Assembly: GCA_045661305.1 (NCBI GenBank)
Contig: JAZRFJ010000036.1
Location: 1-64,000, forward strand
Source of the DNA: UMGS1840 sp045661305
GTDB taxonomy: Bacteria; Bacillota; Clostridia; UMGS1840
DNA: 64,000 nucleotides
Direction: 5' to 3'
The notes below the pieces were generated by a model, which was given only the letters and a program-made list of their open reading frames with translations, had not been told where the DNA came from and did not search any database. Positions 45,461 to 53,340 of the stretch are shown one piece after another (position 1 is the first letter of the stretch; each line of letters begins with the position of its first letter). The position numbers were made by a program, and so were the translations under genes.

Positions 45461-45864
45461 TGGCAGAAAAAATTGATGCTCATAGAATTTATTCATCTCT
45501 TTCGCTTGCGTATATAGGAGATGCTATTTACGAAGCATTTATACGCTCACAATTACTTAAAAACGGAGATATGAGAGTAAAAGATTTACATAAAAAAGCA
45601 AAGAATTATGTAAGTGCAAAATCACAGTACCTTATTTTCGATAAACTTGAAGAATTTCTTAGAGAAGATGAAATTAATGTATATAAAAGAGGAAGAAACA
45701 CAAAAGTACACACTAAAGCCAAAAACGCAAATGCAAATGAGTATCATGTTGCAACGGGATTAGAGGCATTAATAGGTTATCTTTATTTATCAGAGCAAAA
45801 AGAGCGTCTTAATGAAATACTCACAAAATGTTACGATATTGCAAATAATCTTAAAAATGAGTAA
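45460..45864 (+). CDS. mrnC: Mini-ribonuclease III
   Basis: 134 residues, RNase III catalytic fold without dsRNA-binding domain: LAYIGDAIYEAFIRSQL (nuclease motif with Asp) and ATGLEALIGYLYL (Glu). Processes the ends of 23S rRNA precursor. Its start shares a base with the tex stop. In Bacillus it follows cysS; here it follows tex. Confidence 0.92.
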   Translation: MAEKIDAHRIYSSLSLAYIGDAIYEAFIRSQLLKNGDMRVKDLHKKAKNYVSAKSQYLIFDKLEEFLREDEINVYKRGRNTKVHTKAKNANANEYHVATGLEALIGYLYLSEQKERLNEILTKCYDIANNLKNE

Positions 45865-45887
45865 TAAGCACTAAAGGAGAAAAATAA

Positions 45888-46835
45888 ATGTCAAAAGAAA
45901 AAGAAGCTCTCATTTTCCATAACAGAGAACTCATATACATAAGTCCCGCGTCCCTTGTTTTCTTTGGCGGTAATGCATTTTCACTTAAAGAAAAATCTTT
46001 TTATGAAATTTTTAAAACTGATTGCGGTTATCTTAATAAAATAATAGAAAACAAGAAAACAAAAGTTACCTTAAAAACCTTTGAAGACTGCATTATTGAC
46101 GCAGAAATTACAAAAAGCACAATAGATTCCAACGAAATAGTATGCGTGTACTTCAAAGCTGATTTATCAAAGGTTTCATACAAAAAAACATACAAAGACA
46201 AAGGAATTTATCAGGAAACAGTTGAAGAAAACATGACCGAACTTTTAAATCGAATTAATTCTCTTAAAAACACTCGTAACGCAGACACAATTTTACAAAT
46301 TAAAAGAAAGCTTATGTCGTTTTCTCTTGATGTTTATGATATTTTAAAAGCTAAAGTCACAAACAATCTCACAACTTTTGATGTGTCTTATGTTTATACA
46401 GATGTATCAGAATTTATTAAAGAATGTGTGTCTGAAATAAAGGAAGAAAATCCTGATTTGAGTATAATACTTACTCCGCCTGTTATGACAATATTTGGTG
46501 TGAATACAAACAAAGAATACTTAAGGGAATTTTTAAAAAAGGCTACTTATTATATCGGGAAAAATTCAGATGACAAAAAGGTTTATTTTGAAATTAATCA
46601 GAAAAAAGATACCTTGTCATTAACAATAATGGGAACAAGCCTTTATGTTGATTTTCTCAAAGCTTCAAACAAGAATAATGTCACAAACATTGATGAATTT
46701 TCCGATATTCTCATATTAAACGATTTAGCGAAAAAATCCGGTGCAGAGTTTTCCTGCACTCAGGAAGAAAACACAATCGACTCGTTGAGAATTACTTTCC
46801 AAAGACAGGAAAGACGCCGTTTCATAGAAGACTAA
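45888..46835 (+). CDS. Uncharacterised protein, degenerate sensor-kinase-like
   Basis: 315 residues, no confident family. The N-terminal ~100 residues look PAS-like (ELIYISPASLVFFGG ... EKSFYEIFKTD), the middle is helical (ENMTELLNRINSLKNTRNAD), and the C-terminus recalls a worn HATPase fold (FSDILILNDLAKKSGAEFSCTQEE in place of the GLGL box). No phosphoacceptor His motif and no transmembrane helix. It is third in the tex-mrnC operon with a good AAAGGAG. Possibly a regulatory protein; no activity is proposed. Confidence 0.6.
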   Translation: MSKEKEALIFHNRELIYISPASLVFFGGNAFSLKEKSFYEIFKTDCGYLNKIIENKKTKVTLKTFEDCIIDAEITKSTIDSNEIVCVYFKADLSKVSYKKTYKDKGIYQETVEENMTELLNRINSLKNTRNADTILQIKRKLMSFSLDVYDILKAKVTNNLTTFDVSYVYTDVSEFIKECVSEIKEENPDLSIILTPPVMTIFGVNTNKEYLREFLKKATYYIGKNSDDKKVYFEINQKKDTLSLTIMGTSLYVDFLKASNKNNVTNIDEFSDILILNDLAKKSGAEFSCTQEENTIDSLRITFQRQERRRFIED

Positions 46836-46839
46836 TATA

Positions 46840-46879
46840 AAAAGTGCTGCGAGAATTAAAATTCTCACAGCACTTTTTT
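46840..46879. terminator. Bidirectional terminator, tex operon and glm operon
   Basis: Stem AAAAGTGCTG-C-GAGAATT with AATTCTC-A-CAGCACTTTT, tri-loop region AAA, T-run; genes are convergent. Confidence 0.9.
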
Positions 46880-46891
46880 AAAAACAAAACC

Positions 46892-47536
46892 TTATTTTTG
46901 TCTTTTTAACATCCACTCTTCCTTATTTACCTGTCTTTCTCTTGCTATTGCAAGTGCATTGTCAGGAACATCATCTGTAATAGTAGAGCCTGCTGCAGTA
47001 TAGGCGTTTTCACCAACTATAACAGGTGAAACAAGATTTGTATTACAACCTATAAAGGCATTATCTTTTATTGTAGTTCTGTGTTTCTTCTTTCCATCAT
47101 AGTTAACAATAACCGTTCCACAACCAAAGTTTACATTCTCACCTACATCACAATCACCAACATAAGTAAGATGTGAAATTTTAGTCTTATCACCAATAGA
47201 AGAATTTTTGATTTCAACAAAATCTCCGATTTTAACATTCTTTCCAACCTTACTTGATGGTCTTAAATAAGCAAAAGGCCCTATAGTTGTACCATCATCA
47301 ATTTCACTTTCTGTTATATATGAATGTTTTATAGTTACATTGTTCCCTATTTTAGAGTCTGAAATCTCCGTAGAAAATCCTATAAGACAATTCTCGCCTA
47401 TAACGCAATTACCTTTTATATACACACAAGGCTCTATAACAGTTCCTTTTCCGATAATTGCTCTTTCATCAATGTACGCGGTTTTTTCATCAATGAAAAT
47501 AACACCATTTGAAATATGTTTCTTTATTATATCCAT
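46892..47536 (-). CDS. GlmU C-terminal domain as a stand-alone glucosamine-1-phosphate acetyltransferase
   Basis: About 214 residues, a left-handed beta-helix matching only the acetyltransferase half of GlmU: LRPSSKVGKNVKIGDFVEI, KISHLTYVGDCDVG, NYDGKKKHRT, TAAGSTITDDVP and ALAIARERQ. The N-terminal uridylyltransferase half (with LAAGxGTRM) is absent, and AAGGAGAG before the ATG at 47536 shows a genuine start, not a truncation by mutation. It should acetylate GlcN-1-P; UTP coupling must come from another protein. Third gene of glmS-glmM-glmU'. Confidence 0.88.
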   Translation of the reverse strand: MDIIKKHISNGVIFIDEKTAYIDERAIIGKGTVIEPCVYIKGNCVIGENCLIGFSTEISDSKIGNNVTIKHSYITESEIDDGTTIGPFAYLRPSSKVGKNVKIGDFVEIKNSSIGDKTKISHLTYVGDCDVGENVNFGCGTVIVNYDGKKKHRTTIKDNAFIGCNTNLVSPVIVGENAYTAAGSTITDDVPDNALAIARERQVNKEEWMLKRQK

Positions 47537-47569
47537 GTTATCTCTCCTTTCCAAACGCAACAGTAGTTG

Positions 47570-48919
47570 TTACGATAACCTTGCCTCAATAAGCTTTGCA
47601 AGGTAATTCGCTTTTTTGGCAATATAATCCTTATCGTTACCTTCGAGCATTACTCTTACTTTAGGCTCTGTACCTGAAGGACGGATAAGAACTCTCCCAC
47701 TTTCGGAAAATTCTTTTTCAAGTGCATTTATTTCAGCCATAATTATCTCATCATCTACATAGCTGTATTTCTTAGCATTGCTCACTTTTGCATTAACCAT
47801 TACTTGTGGAAGCGGTTTGAAAACATCTGAAAGCTCACTTAATTTTTTTCCTGATTTTTTTATAATTGAAAGAAGCTGGAGTGCTGAAACAAGCCCATCA
47901 CCTGTTGTATTGTGGTCAAGAAATATTATATGTCCGGATTGTTCACCACCAAGAGAATAACCATGATTAAGCATTTCCTCTAAAACATATCTGTCGCCCA
48001 CTTTTGTTTGAGCAATATTTATACCTTCCTCTTTTGCACTCAAAACAAGTCCTAAATTCGTCATAACTGTGGTTACAAGTGTACTTTTATTCAGCTTCCC
48101 GTCAGCATTAAGACTCTTAGCACAGATAAGCATAATTTTATCTCCGTCAACAAGCTCACCGTTTTCATCTATGACAAGCAATCTGTCTGCATCTCCGTCA
48201 AAAGAAAGACCTATATCAACATCAATATTTTTAACATATTTCGCAAAGTCTTTAGTATTAGTTGAACCACAGTTAAGATTTATATTTACACCATTTGGAT
48301 GGTTTGAAACAACATACACCTCTGCTCCAAGACCTGCAATAACCTCAACAGCAGTTTTATAGGAAGCACCGTTTGCACAGTCAATAGCAATTTTCATACC
48401 GCTAAGGTCGCCCTCTATTGTCTTTTTTGCAAATTCAATATAATCTTCAAGTGCATTCTGGGAGTCATGACTTCTTCCCACATTATCTCCTGTAGGAAGT
48501 TTTATTTCATTATCATTTTCTAAAATAAGCTTTTCTATTTCTTCCTCTATTTCATCACTCAGCTTATATCCGTTTGTATTAAATATCTTTATGCCGTTAT
48601 ATTCAGCACTGTTATGCGAAGCTGAAATAACAACACCTGCATCAGCTTCGTATTTTCTTGTTAAATATGCTACCGCCGGTGTAGGAATAACACCAAGCTT
48701 CACAACATCAGCACCTACTGAACACATACCTGCCAGTAACGATGCTTCAAGCATATCGCCTGATATTCTTGTGTCTTTACCTATAAGTATTTTAGGCTTG
48801 TGTTTTATTTTTGATGTTAGTACATAAGCTGCACATTGTCCGATTTTAAACGCAAGCTCACAGGTGAGTTCCTCATTGGCAACTCCCCTTACACCGTCTG
48901 TTCCAAACAGTTTTCCCAT
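47570..48919 (-). CDS. glmM: Phosphoglucosamine mutase
   Basis: 449 residues: [15 protein letters not shown], active-site [14 protein letters not shown] (phosphoserine), metal-binding SFDGDADRL and C-terminal [12 protein letters not shown]. Converts GlcN-6-P to GlcN-1-P. It sits between glmS and the acetyltransferase gene, 34 bp upstream of the latter. Confidence 0.96.
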   Translation of the reverse strand: MGKLFGTDGVRGVANEELTCELAFKIGQCAAYVLTSKIKHKPKILIGKDTRISGDMLEASLLAGMCSVGADVVKLGVIPTPAVAYLTRKYEADAGVVISASHNSAEYNGIKIFNTNGYKLSDEIEEEIEKLILENDNEIKLPTGDNVGRSHDSQNALEDYIEFAKKTIEGDLSGMKIAIDCANGASYKTAVEVIAGLGAEVYVVSNHPNGVNINLNCGSTNTKDFAKYVKNIDVDIGLSFDGDADRLLVIDENGELVDGDKIMLICAKSLNADGKLNKSTLVTTVMTNLGLVLSAKEEGINIAQTKVGDRYVLEEMLNHGYSLGGEQSGHIIFLDHNTTGDGLVSALQLLSIIKKSGKKLSELSDVFKPLPQVMVNAKVSNAKKYSYVDDEIIMAEINALEKEFSESGRVLIRPSGTEPKVRVMLEGNDKDYIAKKANYLAKLIEARLS

Positions 48920-49013
48920 ATTTTTTTATCCTCTCTTTTTCATTTTTTCTTTTCTCTTTTTTTCTTTTTTGCGGTTTTTATACTTGTTGTACTTTTTCTA
49001 ATTTTTCCGATGT

Positions 49014-50864
49014 TTATTCAACAGTTACTGATTTTGCAAGATTTTTAGGTTTATCTATATCATTTCCCCTTTTTCTTGCTACATAATATGCTAAAAGCTG
49101 AAGCGGTATTACAGATAAAAGCGGTGAAAGAAGACTTGTTTCAAACGGCAATACAATAAGCTCATCAGCATTTTTGTGAATATCTTTTGTATCTTCATTA
49201 CAAACAACTATTGTATATGCTCCTCTCGTTGCCACTTCTTTTAAGTTGCTTTGCAATTTTTCGCATATTTTTTTATCTGTACTTACTGCTATAACAGGAG
49301 TCCCTTTTTCAATCAGTGCAATAGGTCCATGCTTAAGTTCCCCTGCTGCATAACTCTCAGAATGAATATACGAAATCTCTTTGAGCTTTAAAGAACCTTC
49401 CATGCTTACTGCATAATCAAGCAATCTTCCTATATAATAAACATCGTTCTTATTATATATCTTTTCTGCAATTTTTTTGATTTTTTCTTCCTGTAAAAAC
49501 ACCTCCTCAATTTTTTTGTGAATATTATAAAGTTCTCTTTTTACGGTATCAGAAATTTCTGAAATAGTTGTTTTTTTTGTATCTTTTTCTTCTTTACTTT
49601 TTATTTCACAAAAACGCACTGCAAACAAATACAACATCGTGAGCTGTGTCAGATATGCTTTTGTTGAAGCAACTGAAATTTCAGGGCCTGCCTGTGTATA
49701 AAAAACAAAGTCTGCTTCTCTCGAAACTGTACTTCCAACAACATTTGTTATTGCAAAAACCTTAGAGCCTTTCTCTTTTGCAAGTCTTATTCCAGCTAAA
49801 GTATCTGCCGTTTCACCTGACTGACTTACTGCAATAACAAGAGTATTTTCATCTAAAAGCGGCTCAGAATATCTGAATTCAGATGCTATTTCAACACATA
49901 CGGGGATGCCACTTAATTTTTCTATCGCATATTTACCTACTAAGCCCGCATGATACGCTGTTCCGCAAGCAACAATATAAATCTTATTTACATCTTTTAC
50001 TGCATCCTCATCAAATACATTTGTTTCAAAATTGTCAAAAAGCCTTCCTCTTAATGTATCCAGAACTGCTCTTGGCTGTTCGTGAATTTCTTTTAACATA
50101 AAGTGTTCATAACCGCCTTTTTCAGCAGTATCCTGCGAAAAAGTTATATTATGAAGTTCTCTTTCTATTTCGTTTCCAAAAGCATCCGAAACAGAAACAC
50201 TGTCCTTTGTAATAACACAAAAATCTCCGTCCGAAAGGAAATAAACTTTCTTTGTTTCAGAAAGTATTGCAGGTATATCTGAAGCTATAAAATTCTCATT
50301 TTCACCTACACCAACTATCAAAGGACTATCTTTCCTTGCGGCAAAAAGCTTATCAGGCTCATATTCGCTCAAAAGTCCAAGAGCATAGCTTCCTTTTAAC
50401 ATTTTAACTGCATTTTTAAACGCAGAAAATACATCTCCATTGTAAAAATACTCAACAAGATGAACAATAACCTCTGTATCGGTTTCAGATATAAACTCAA
50501 AACCTGAATTTTTAAGAAATTCCCTTAGCTCCTGGTAATTTTCAATAATACCATTATGAACCAAAGAAAACTTTTTGTTTTGCGAAAAATGAGGATGTGA
50601 ATTTATTCTGCTTGCCTCACCGTGAGTTGCCCAGCGTGTATGCCCTATCCCTATTTTCCCTTTTAAAGCATTATCAGGATTTTCAAAAAGCAAGCCTCTT
50701 AAATTTTTTAGTTTACCTTTTTCTTTGCATACACAGAGCTTTTTTCCGTCCTCCACTATACATACACCAGCAGAATCATATCCTCTGTACTCTAATTTTT
50801 CAAGTCCGTTCAACAAAATTTCAACAGCTTTTCTGTTGCCAACATATCCAACTATTCCACACAT
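49014..50864 (-). CDS. glmS: Glutamine-fructose-6-phosphate aminotransferase
   Basis: 616 residues. The mature enzyme needs Cys at position 2 after Met (MCGIVGYVG), so the second ATG (50864) is the real start; the ATG at 50870 would bury the nucleophile. N-terminal glutaminase (RGYDSAG, GHTRWATHGE), two SIS isomerase domains (SQSGETADTL; KLKEISYIHSE), C-terminal KPKNLAKSVTVE. First step of amino-sugar synthesis. Controlled by the upstream ribozyme. Confidence 0.97.
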   Translation of the reverse strand: MCGIVGYVGNRKAVEILLNGLEKLEYRGYDSAGVCIVEDGKKLCVCKEKGKLKNLRGLLFENPDNALKGKIGIGHTRWATHGEASRINSHPHFSQNKKFSLVHNGIIENYQELREFLKNSGFEFISETDTEVIVHLVEYFYNGDVFSAFKNAVKMLKGSYALGLLSEYEPDKLFAARKDSPLIVGVGENENFIASDIPAILSETKKVYFLSDGDFCVITKDSVSVSDAFGNEIERELHNITFSQDTAEKGGYEHFMLKEIHEQPRAVLDTLRGRLFDNFETNVFDEDAVKDVNKIYIVACGTAYHAGLVGKYAIEKLSGIPVCVEIASEFRYSEPLLDENTLVIAVSQSGETADTLAGIRLAKEKGSKVFAITNVVGSTVSREADFVFYTQAGPEISVASTKAYLTQLTMLYLFAVRFCEIKSKEEKDTKKTTISEISDTVKRELYNIHKKIEEVFLQEEKIKKIAEKIYNKNDVYYIGRLLDYAVSMEGSLKLKEISYIHSESYAAGELKHGPIALIEKGTPVIAVSTDKKICEKLQSNLKEVATRGAYTIVVCNEDTKDIHKNADELIVLPFETSLLSPLLSVIPLQLLAYYVARKRGNDIDKPKNLAKSVTVE

Positions 50865-50881
50865 AGTCATTTTCCTTTCTT

Positions 50882-50974
50882 ACGGTATCATAAAATTAAA
50901 CAATACATAAAAAAGGACTGAAAAAAACATCACATAAATACAGCACTGTTACAGTCCTTATTTTATGATACCGT
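50882..50974 (-). promoter_or_regulatory. Nested hairpin in the glmS leader, terminator-like
   Basis: A perfect 15-bp inverted repeat (ACGGTATCATAAAAT, 50882-50896, with its complement 50960-50974) encloses an inner stem (AAGGACTG 50913-50920 with CAGTCCTT 50952-50959). On the minus strand the inner stem is followed by a T6 run, like an intrinsic terminator with a large loop; on the plus strand the outer stem is followed by T7. It lies between ribozyme and glmS ribosome site. Could be a second regulatory layer, or a 93-bp inserted palindromic element. Confidence 0.6.
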
Positions 50975-51069
50975 TTTTTTCAAATTTATAAACATTAATA
51001 TATTAAATATGCAAATTATCTTTGTTCACAAATTACTCTGTGTTTTTTAATAAATTGCTAACGATTATT

Positions 51070-51241
51070 CTAGTCATCGGAGAACCAAACTGTTTGTGGT
51101 TCAAAAAGGAAAATTTAGCAAGTATAAGGCGTAAAAAGTTCAATTCTCCAATGACTAAAAGCCAACCGTGAGACATCCGCCGAATCTTTCGATAATCTCA
51201 ATCCTCGTCAACCACCTTTGCCGATATGTGGTCCCGGCGCT
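51070..51241 (-). ncRNA. glmS ribozyme (GlcN-6-P-responsive)
   Basis: On the minus strand the cleavage site is A/GCGCC between 51241 and 51240. Then come GGTTGACGAGG, TTATCGAA and CGGCGGATG with CTCACGG, the conserved core of the glmS ribozyme. Arms 51144-51157 and 51071-51084 (TAGTCAT...CTA-type) form the long P3/P4 region. GlcN-6-P stimulates self-cleavage and lowers glmS expression. Cleavage leaves the 5' product from the promoter at 51338-51310. Confidence 0.93.
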
Positions 51242-51309
51242 GTAAATATGACACTTCCTATACTCTCCTTTCCTATTTATTATCGGTAATGAGTATCATA
51301 TCTTTTTAC

Positions 51310-51338
51310 ATTATATTACAATTTCACAATTTTGTCAA
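51310..51338 (-). promoter_or_regulatory. glmS operon promoter
   Basis: Minus strand TTGACA (51338-51333), 17 bp, TATAAT (51315-51310), both perfect, about 70 bp before the ribozyme cleavage site. Confidence 0.88.
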
Positions 51339-51350
51339 CATTTTTAAAAA

Positions 51351-51384
51351 ATAACATGCAGAAAAAAATAATTCTGCATGTTAT
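51351..51384 (-). terminator. Terminator after the GerM-domain lipoprotein
   Basis: Perfect 13-bp stem ATAACATGCAGAA (51351-51363) with TTCTGCATGTTAT (51372-51384), followed by a TTTTTTAA run on the minus strand. Confidence 0.88.
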
Positions 51385-51394
51385 TTAATATATT

Positions 51395-51922
51395 TTACCA
51401 CTCTTCTTTAAAAACTATATCCTGATTATCAAAAAAAGCATCCTCTAAAACAAAATGGCCTCCAAACTCTGCATCAGTTTTACCCTCAATGTTTATCTTC
51501 ACCTGGTCAACATTATCAAGCTCGCACAATGAATTTACAACTGAATAAATAGCAAACATTTCCTTAGTTGAGCCACCTGTATTATGCTTTAAAAATTCTT
51601 CTGACAAATCAATGGTACATATTCCATCTTCTGTATTTACAGATAAAACATCAACATCTCCAAAAACACCATCAGTAAGTCTGTCATTTTCAGGCCCGTC
51701 AAAAAGTTCATCTAAAATAAGTTCTTCCATCTTACCCCGTCCGCGTTCTTCAAATCTTTTTTCTTTGTGCAGGTATCTGCCGTCTTTATCAGGGAAATAA
51801 AGAATTATTTCCACTTCTTCCTCTCCTGATGGCTTTCGCTCTATCGTATCTCTACAACTACATAAGGAAAACAAAATACAAAACATGATAATTGCAAAAG
51901 TAATTTTTTTCATATTTTTCAT
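51395..51922 (-). CDS. GerM-domain (GerMN) lipoprotein
   Basis: 175 residues: lipoprotein signal (ITFAIIMFCILFSLCSC, lipobox LCSC), then a GerMN domain (EEVEIILYFPDKDGRYL, ELFDGPENDRLTDGVF, DGICTIDLSEEF). GerM domains occur in sporulation and germination proteins such as GerM, which bridges SpoIIIA and SpoIIQ in Bacillus. Here it may be a surface component of the spore or cell envelope. Own terminator. Confidence 0.88.
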   Translation of the reverse strand: MKNMKKITFAIIMFCILFSLCSCRDTIERKPSGEEEVEIILYFPDKDGRYLHKEKRFEERGRGKMEELILDELFDGPENDRLTDGVFGDVDVLSVNTEDGICTIDLSEEFLKHNTGGSTKEMFAIYSVVNSLCELDNVDQVKINIEGKTDAEFGGHFVLEDAFFDNQDIVFKEEW

Positions 51923-51998
51923 ATTACCACAACCGTTTCAAATTTATTTTTTTATTAATTTATATTATAGACATAATATGCAATTTAAAAACATTTTT

Positions 51999-52877
51999 CT
52001 AAGGCTTACAGCTTCCGCACGGAGTGAAGTTTTTATTTATAGCCTCATCTCTGGTACAAGTTAGATATTTTTTGTTTTTTTCTTTAATTGAGTCAACACT
52101 CTGACAATCAGGAATATGGAAAATTTTTGAATTCTTATTTGCTATAAATGTTACTTTATCTTCCTTCATATCAGTTTTTTTATAGGAATTCTCTGCTAAT
52201 GAATTACTTCCGTCAGAATAATCAATTTCTACCCCCGGCTGAACATTATAGCAATAAACATTAAAGCATATACCCTCCCCATTATCCTCGACCGATTTTG
52301 CTTCAATAAGAACACCTGATGCAATAAGATTTTCACCTTCAAAAACAGGAGTAACTCTGTAAAGAACATGATTTTTGCTTTCCTTTATGTAATCAGCAAC
52401 CATATTTTCAAACGGTAACATTCCATAAATATTCAAGTAACGAGTTCCTGTTATTAAATTTTTTTCATTCGCGTTTTCACCAGTAAGCTGAAAGGCAATA
52501 AGATGACATCTGTTATATAAATATTTACCATCAATAAAATCATATTTCGAGATTTGCCACCCTGAAGGCTTCACTTGTCCTATGTATTCCCTTTCTTCTG
52601 TTGGCATAAGCTCAATTCCGATATTTGAAAAAGCAACTCCGCATCTGTTAAGTTGGTCAGGCTCACTATATTTTTCAAAGCTCGTTGATGTATAATCCTC
52701 GTCAGTAAAAAAAGGAATATTTCCATTTATTTCTATATAGGCACTATCTGTATACTCAGGAATATCCGCCACACTAACAGGATAGTGTTTATTATAGTTA
52801 TTCTCTTGCGTACATACAACGAAGATAAGAATAAGAACGGATAGAATATATAAAACACTGTATTTTTTAATTTTCAT
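51999..52877 (-). CDS. Secreted DNA/RNA non-specific endonuclease with C-terminal Ada-type zinc motif
   Basis: 292 residues: N-terminal hydrophobic signal/anchor (ILSVLILIFVVCTQ), nuclease core with YLYNRCHLIAFQLTG (catalytic His, DRGH-like motif written NRCH) and NEKNLITGTRYLNIYGM, and a C-terminal CxxC-type segment (FHIPDCQSV ... TPCGSCKP) like the Ada metal-binding fold found on some secreted proteins. EndA/NucA-like enzymes degrade extracellular nucleic acid for nutrition or uptake. The DRGH motif variation is typical of the streptococcal and clostridial branch. Confidence 0.85.
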   Translation of the reverse strand: MKIKKYSVLYILSVLILIFVVCTQENNYNKHYPVSVADIPEYTDSAYIEINGNIPFFTDEDYTSTSFEKYSEPDQLNRCGVAFSNIGIELMPTEEREYIGQVKPSGWQISKYDFIDGKYLYNRCHLIAFQLTGENANEKNLITGTRYLNIYGMLPFENMVADYIKESKNHVLYRVTPVFEGENLIASGVLIEAKSVEDNGEGICFNVYCYNVQPGVEIDYSDGSNSLAENSYKKTDMKEDKVTFIANKNSKIFHIPDCQSVDSIKEKNKKYLTCTRDEAINKNFTPCGSCKP

Positions 52878-53001
52878 AGTATAACTCCACTTTTTTGTCT
52901 TTAGTCGATACTTTATACACTATAATTATAAGATATACAAACCTTTTTGTCAATCATAATAAACAAATAAGAGAAATTTAAAAGTTTTTTTTCAAAAAGT
53001 A

Positions 53002-53030
53002 TTGACAAATAAAAAATGTTATGCTATAAT
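53002..53030 (+). promoter_or_regulatory. tRNA-Ser operon promoter
   Basis: TTGACA (53002-53007), 17 bp, TATAAT (53025-53030), perfect. Confidence 0.88.
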
Positions 53031-53048
53031 ACCAAATGTTCGTGGCGT

Positions 53049-53136
53049 GGAGAGATGTCCGAGTGGTTTAAGGAGCTAGTCTTGAAAACTAGTGACTCGA
53101 AAGAGCCCAGAGTTCGAATCTCTGTCTCTCCGCCAT
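53049..53136 (+). tRNA. tRNA-Ser (anticodon TGA)
   Basis: Acceptor GGAGAGA/TCTCTCC, encoded CCA, long variable arm (TGACTCGAAAGAGCCC), T-arm GAGTTCGAATCTC. Anticodon stem CTAGT/ACTAG encloses loop CTTGAAA, anticodon TGA. Confidence 0.96.
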
Positions 53137-53188
53137 TTTTCTTTTTATGGAGAACTTTTTAATTGAATATGTTAAAGAGTTCGGTCCT

Positions 53189-53279
53189 GGAGAAGTACTC
53201 AAGAGGCCGAAGAGGCGCCCCTGCTAAGGGTGTAGGGCGGGCAACCGTCGCGAGGGTTCAAATCCCTCCTTCTCCGCCA
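53189..53279 (+). tRNA. tRNA-Ser (anticodon GCT)
   Basis: Acceptor GGAGAAG/CTTCTCC with encoded CCA, anticodon loop CTGCTAA (GCT), long variable arm (GTAGGGCGGGCAACCGTC) and T-arm GGTTCAAATCC. It follows the TGA tRNA in the same transcript. Its 3' end borders the mobile element. Confidence 0.96.
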
Positions 53280-53301
53280 TTTATGCGCACAATTGCATAG
53301 C

Positions 53302-53336
53302 AAAAAAGAACAGCAAATTCGCTGTTCTTTTTTTGT
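53302..53336 (+). terminator. Terminator after the tRNA-Ser pair
   Basis: Stem AAAAAAGAACAGC with GCTGTTCTTTTTTT around loop AAATTC; also A-rich on the other strand, so it can end the recombinase transcript coming the other way. Confidence 0.85.
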
Positions 53337-53340
53337 ACCC

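Noticed and set aside
46892..47536. Calling the GlmU C-terminal domain a pseudogene
   Set aside because: The frame is intact, has its own AAGGAGAG and ATG, and keeps all beta-helix active-site segments.
51071..51157. Inverted repeat resembling the structured repeats A and B
   Set aside because: It is the long P3/P4 arm of the glmS ribozyme; the ribozyme core follows directly.
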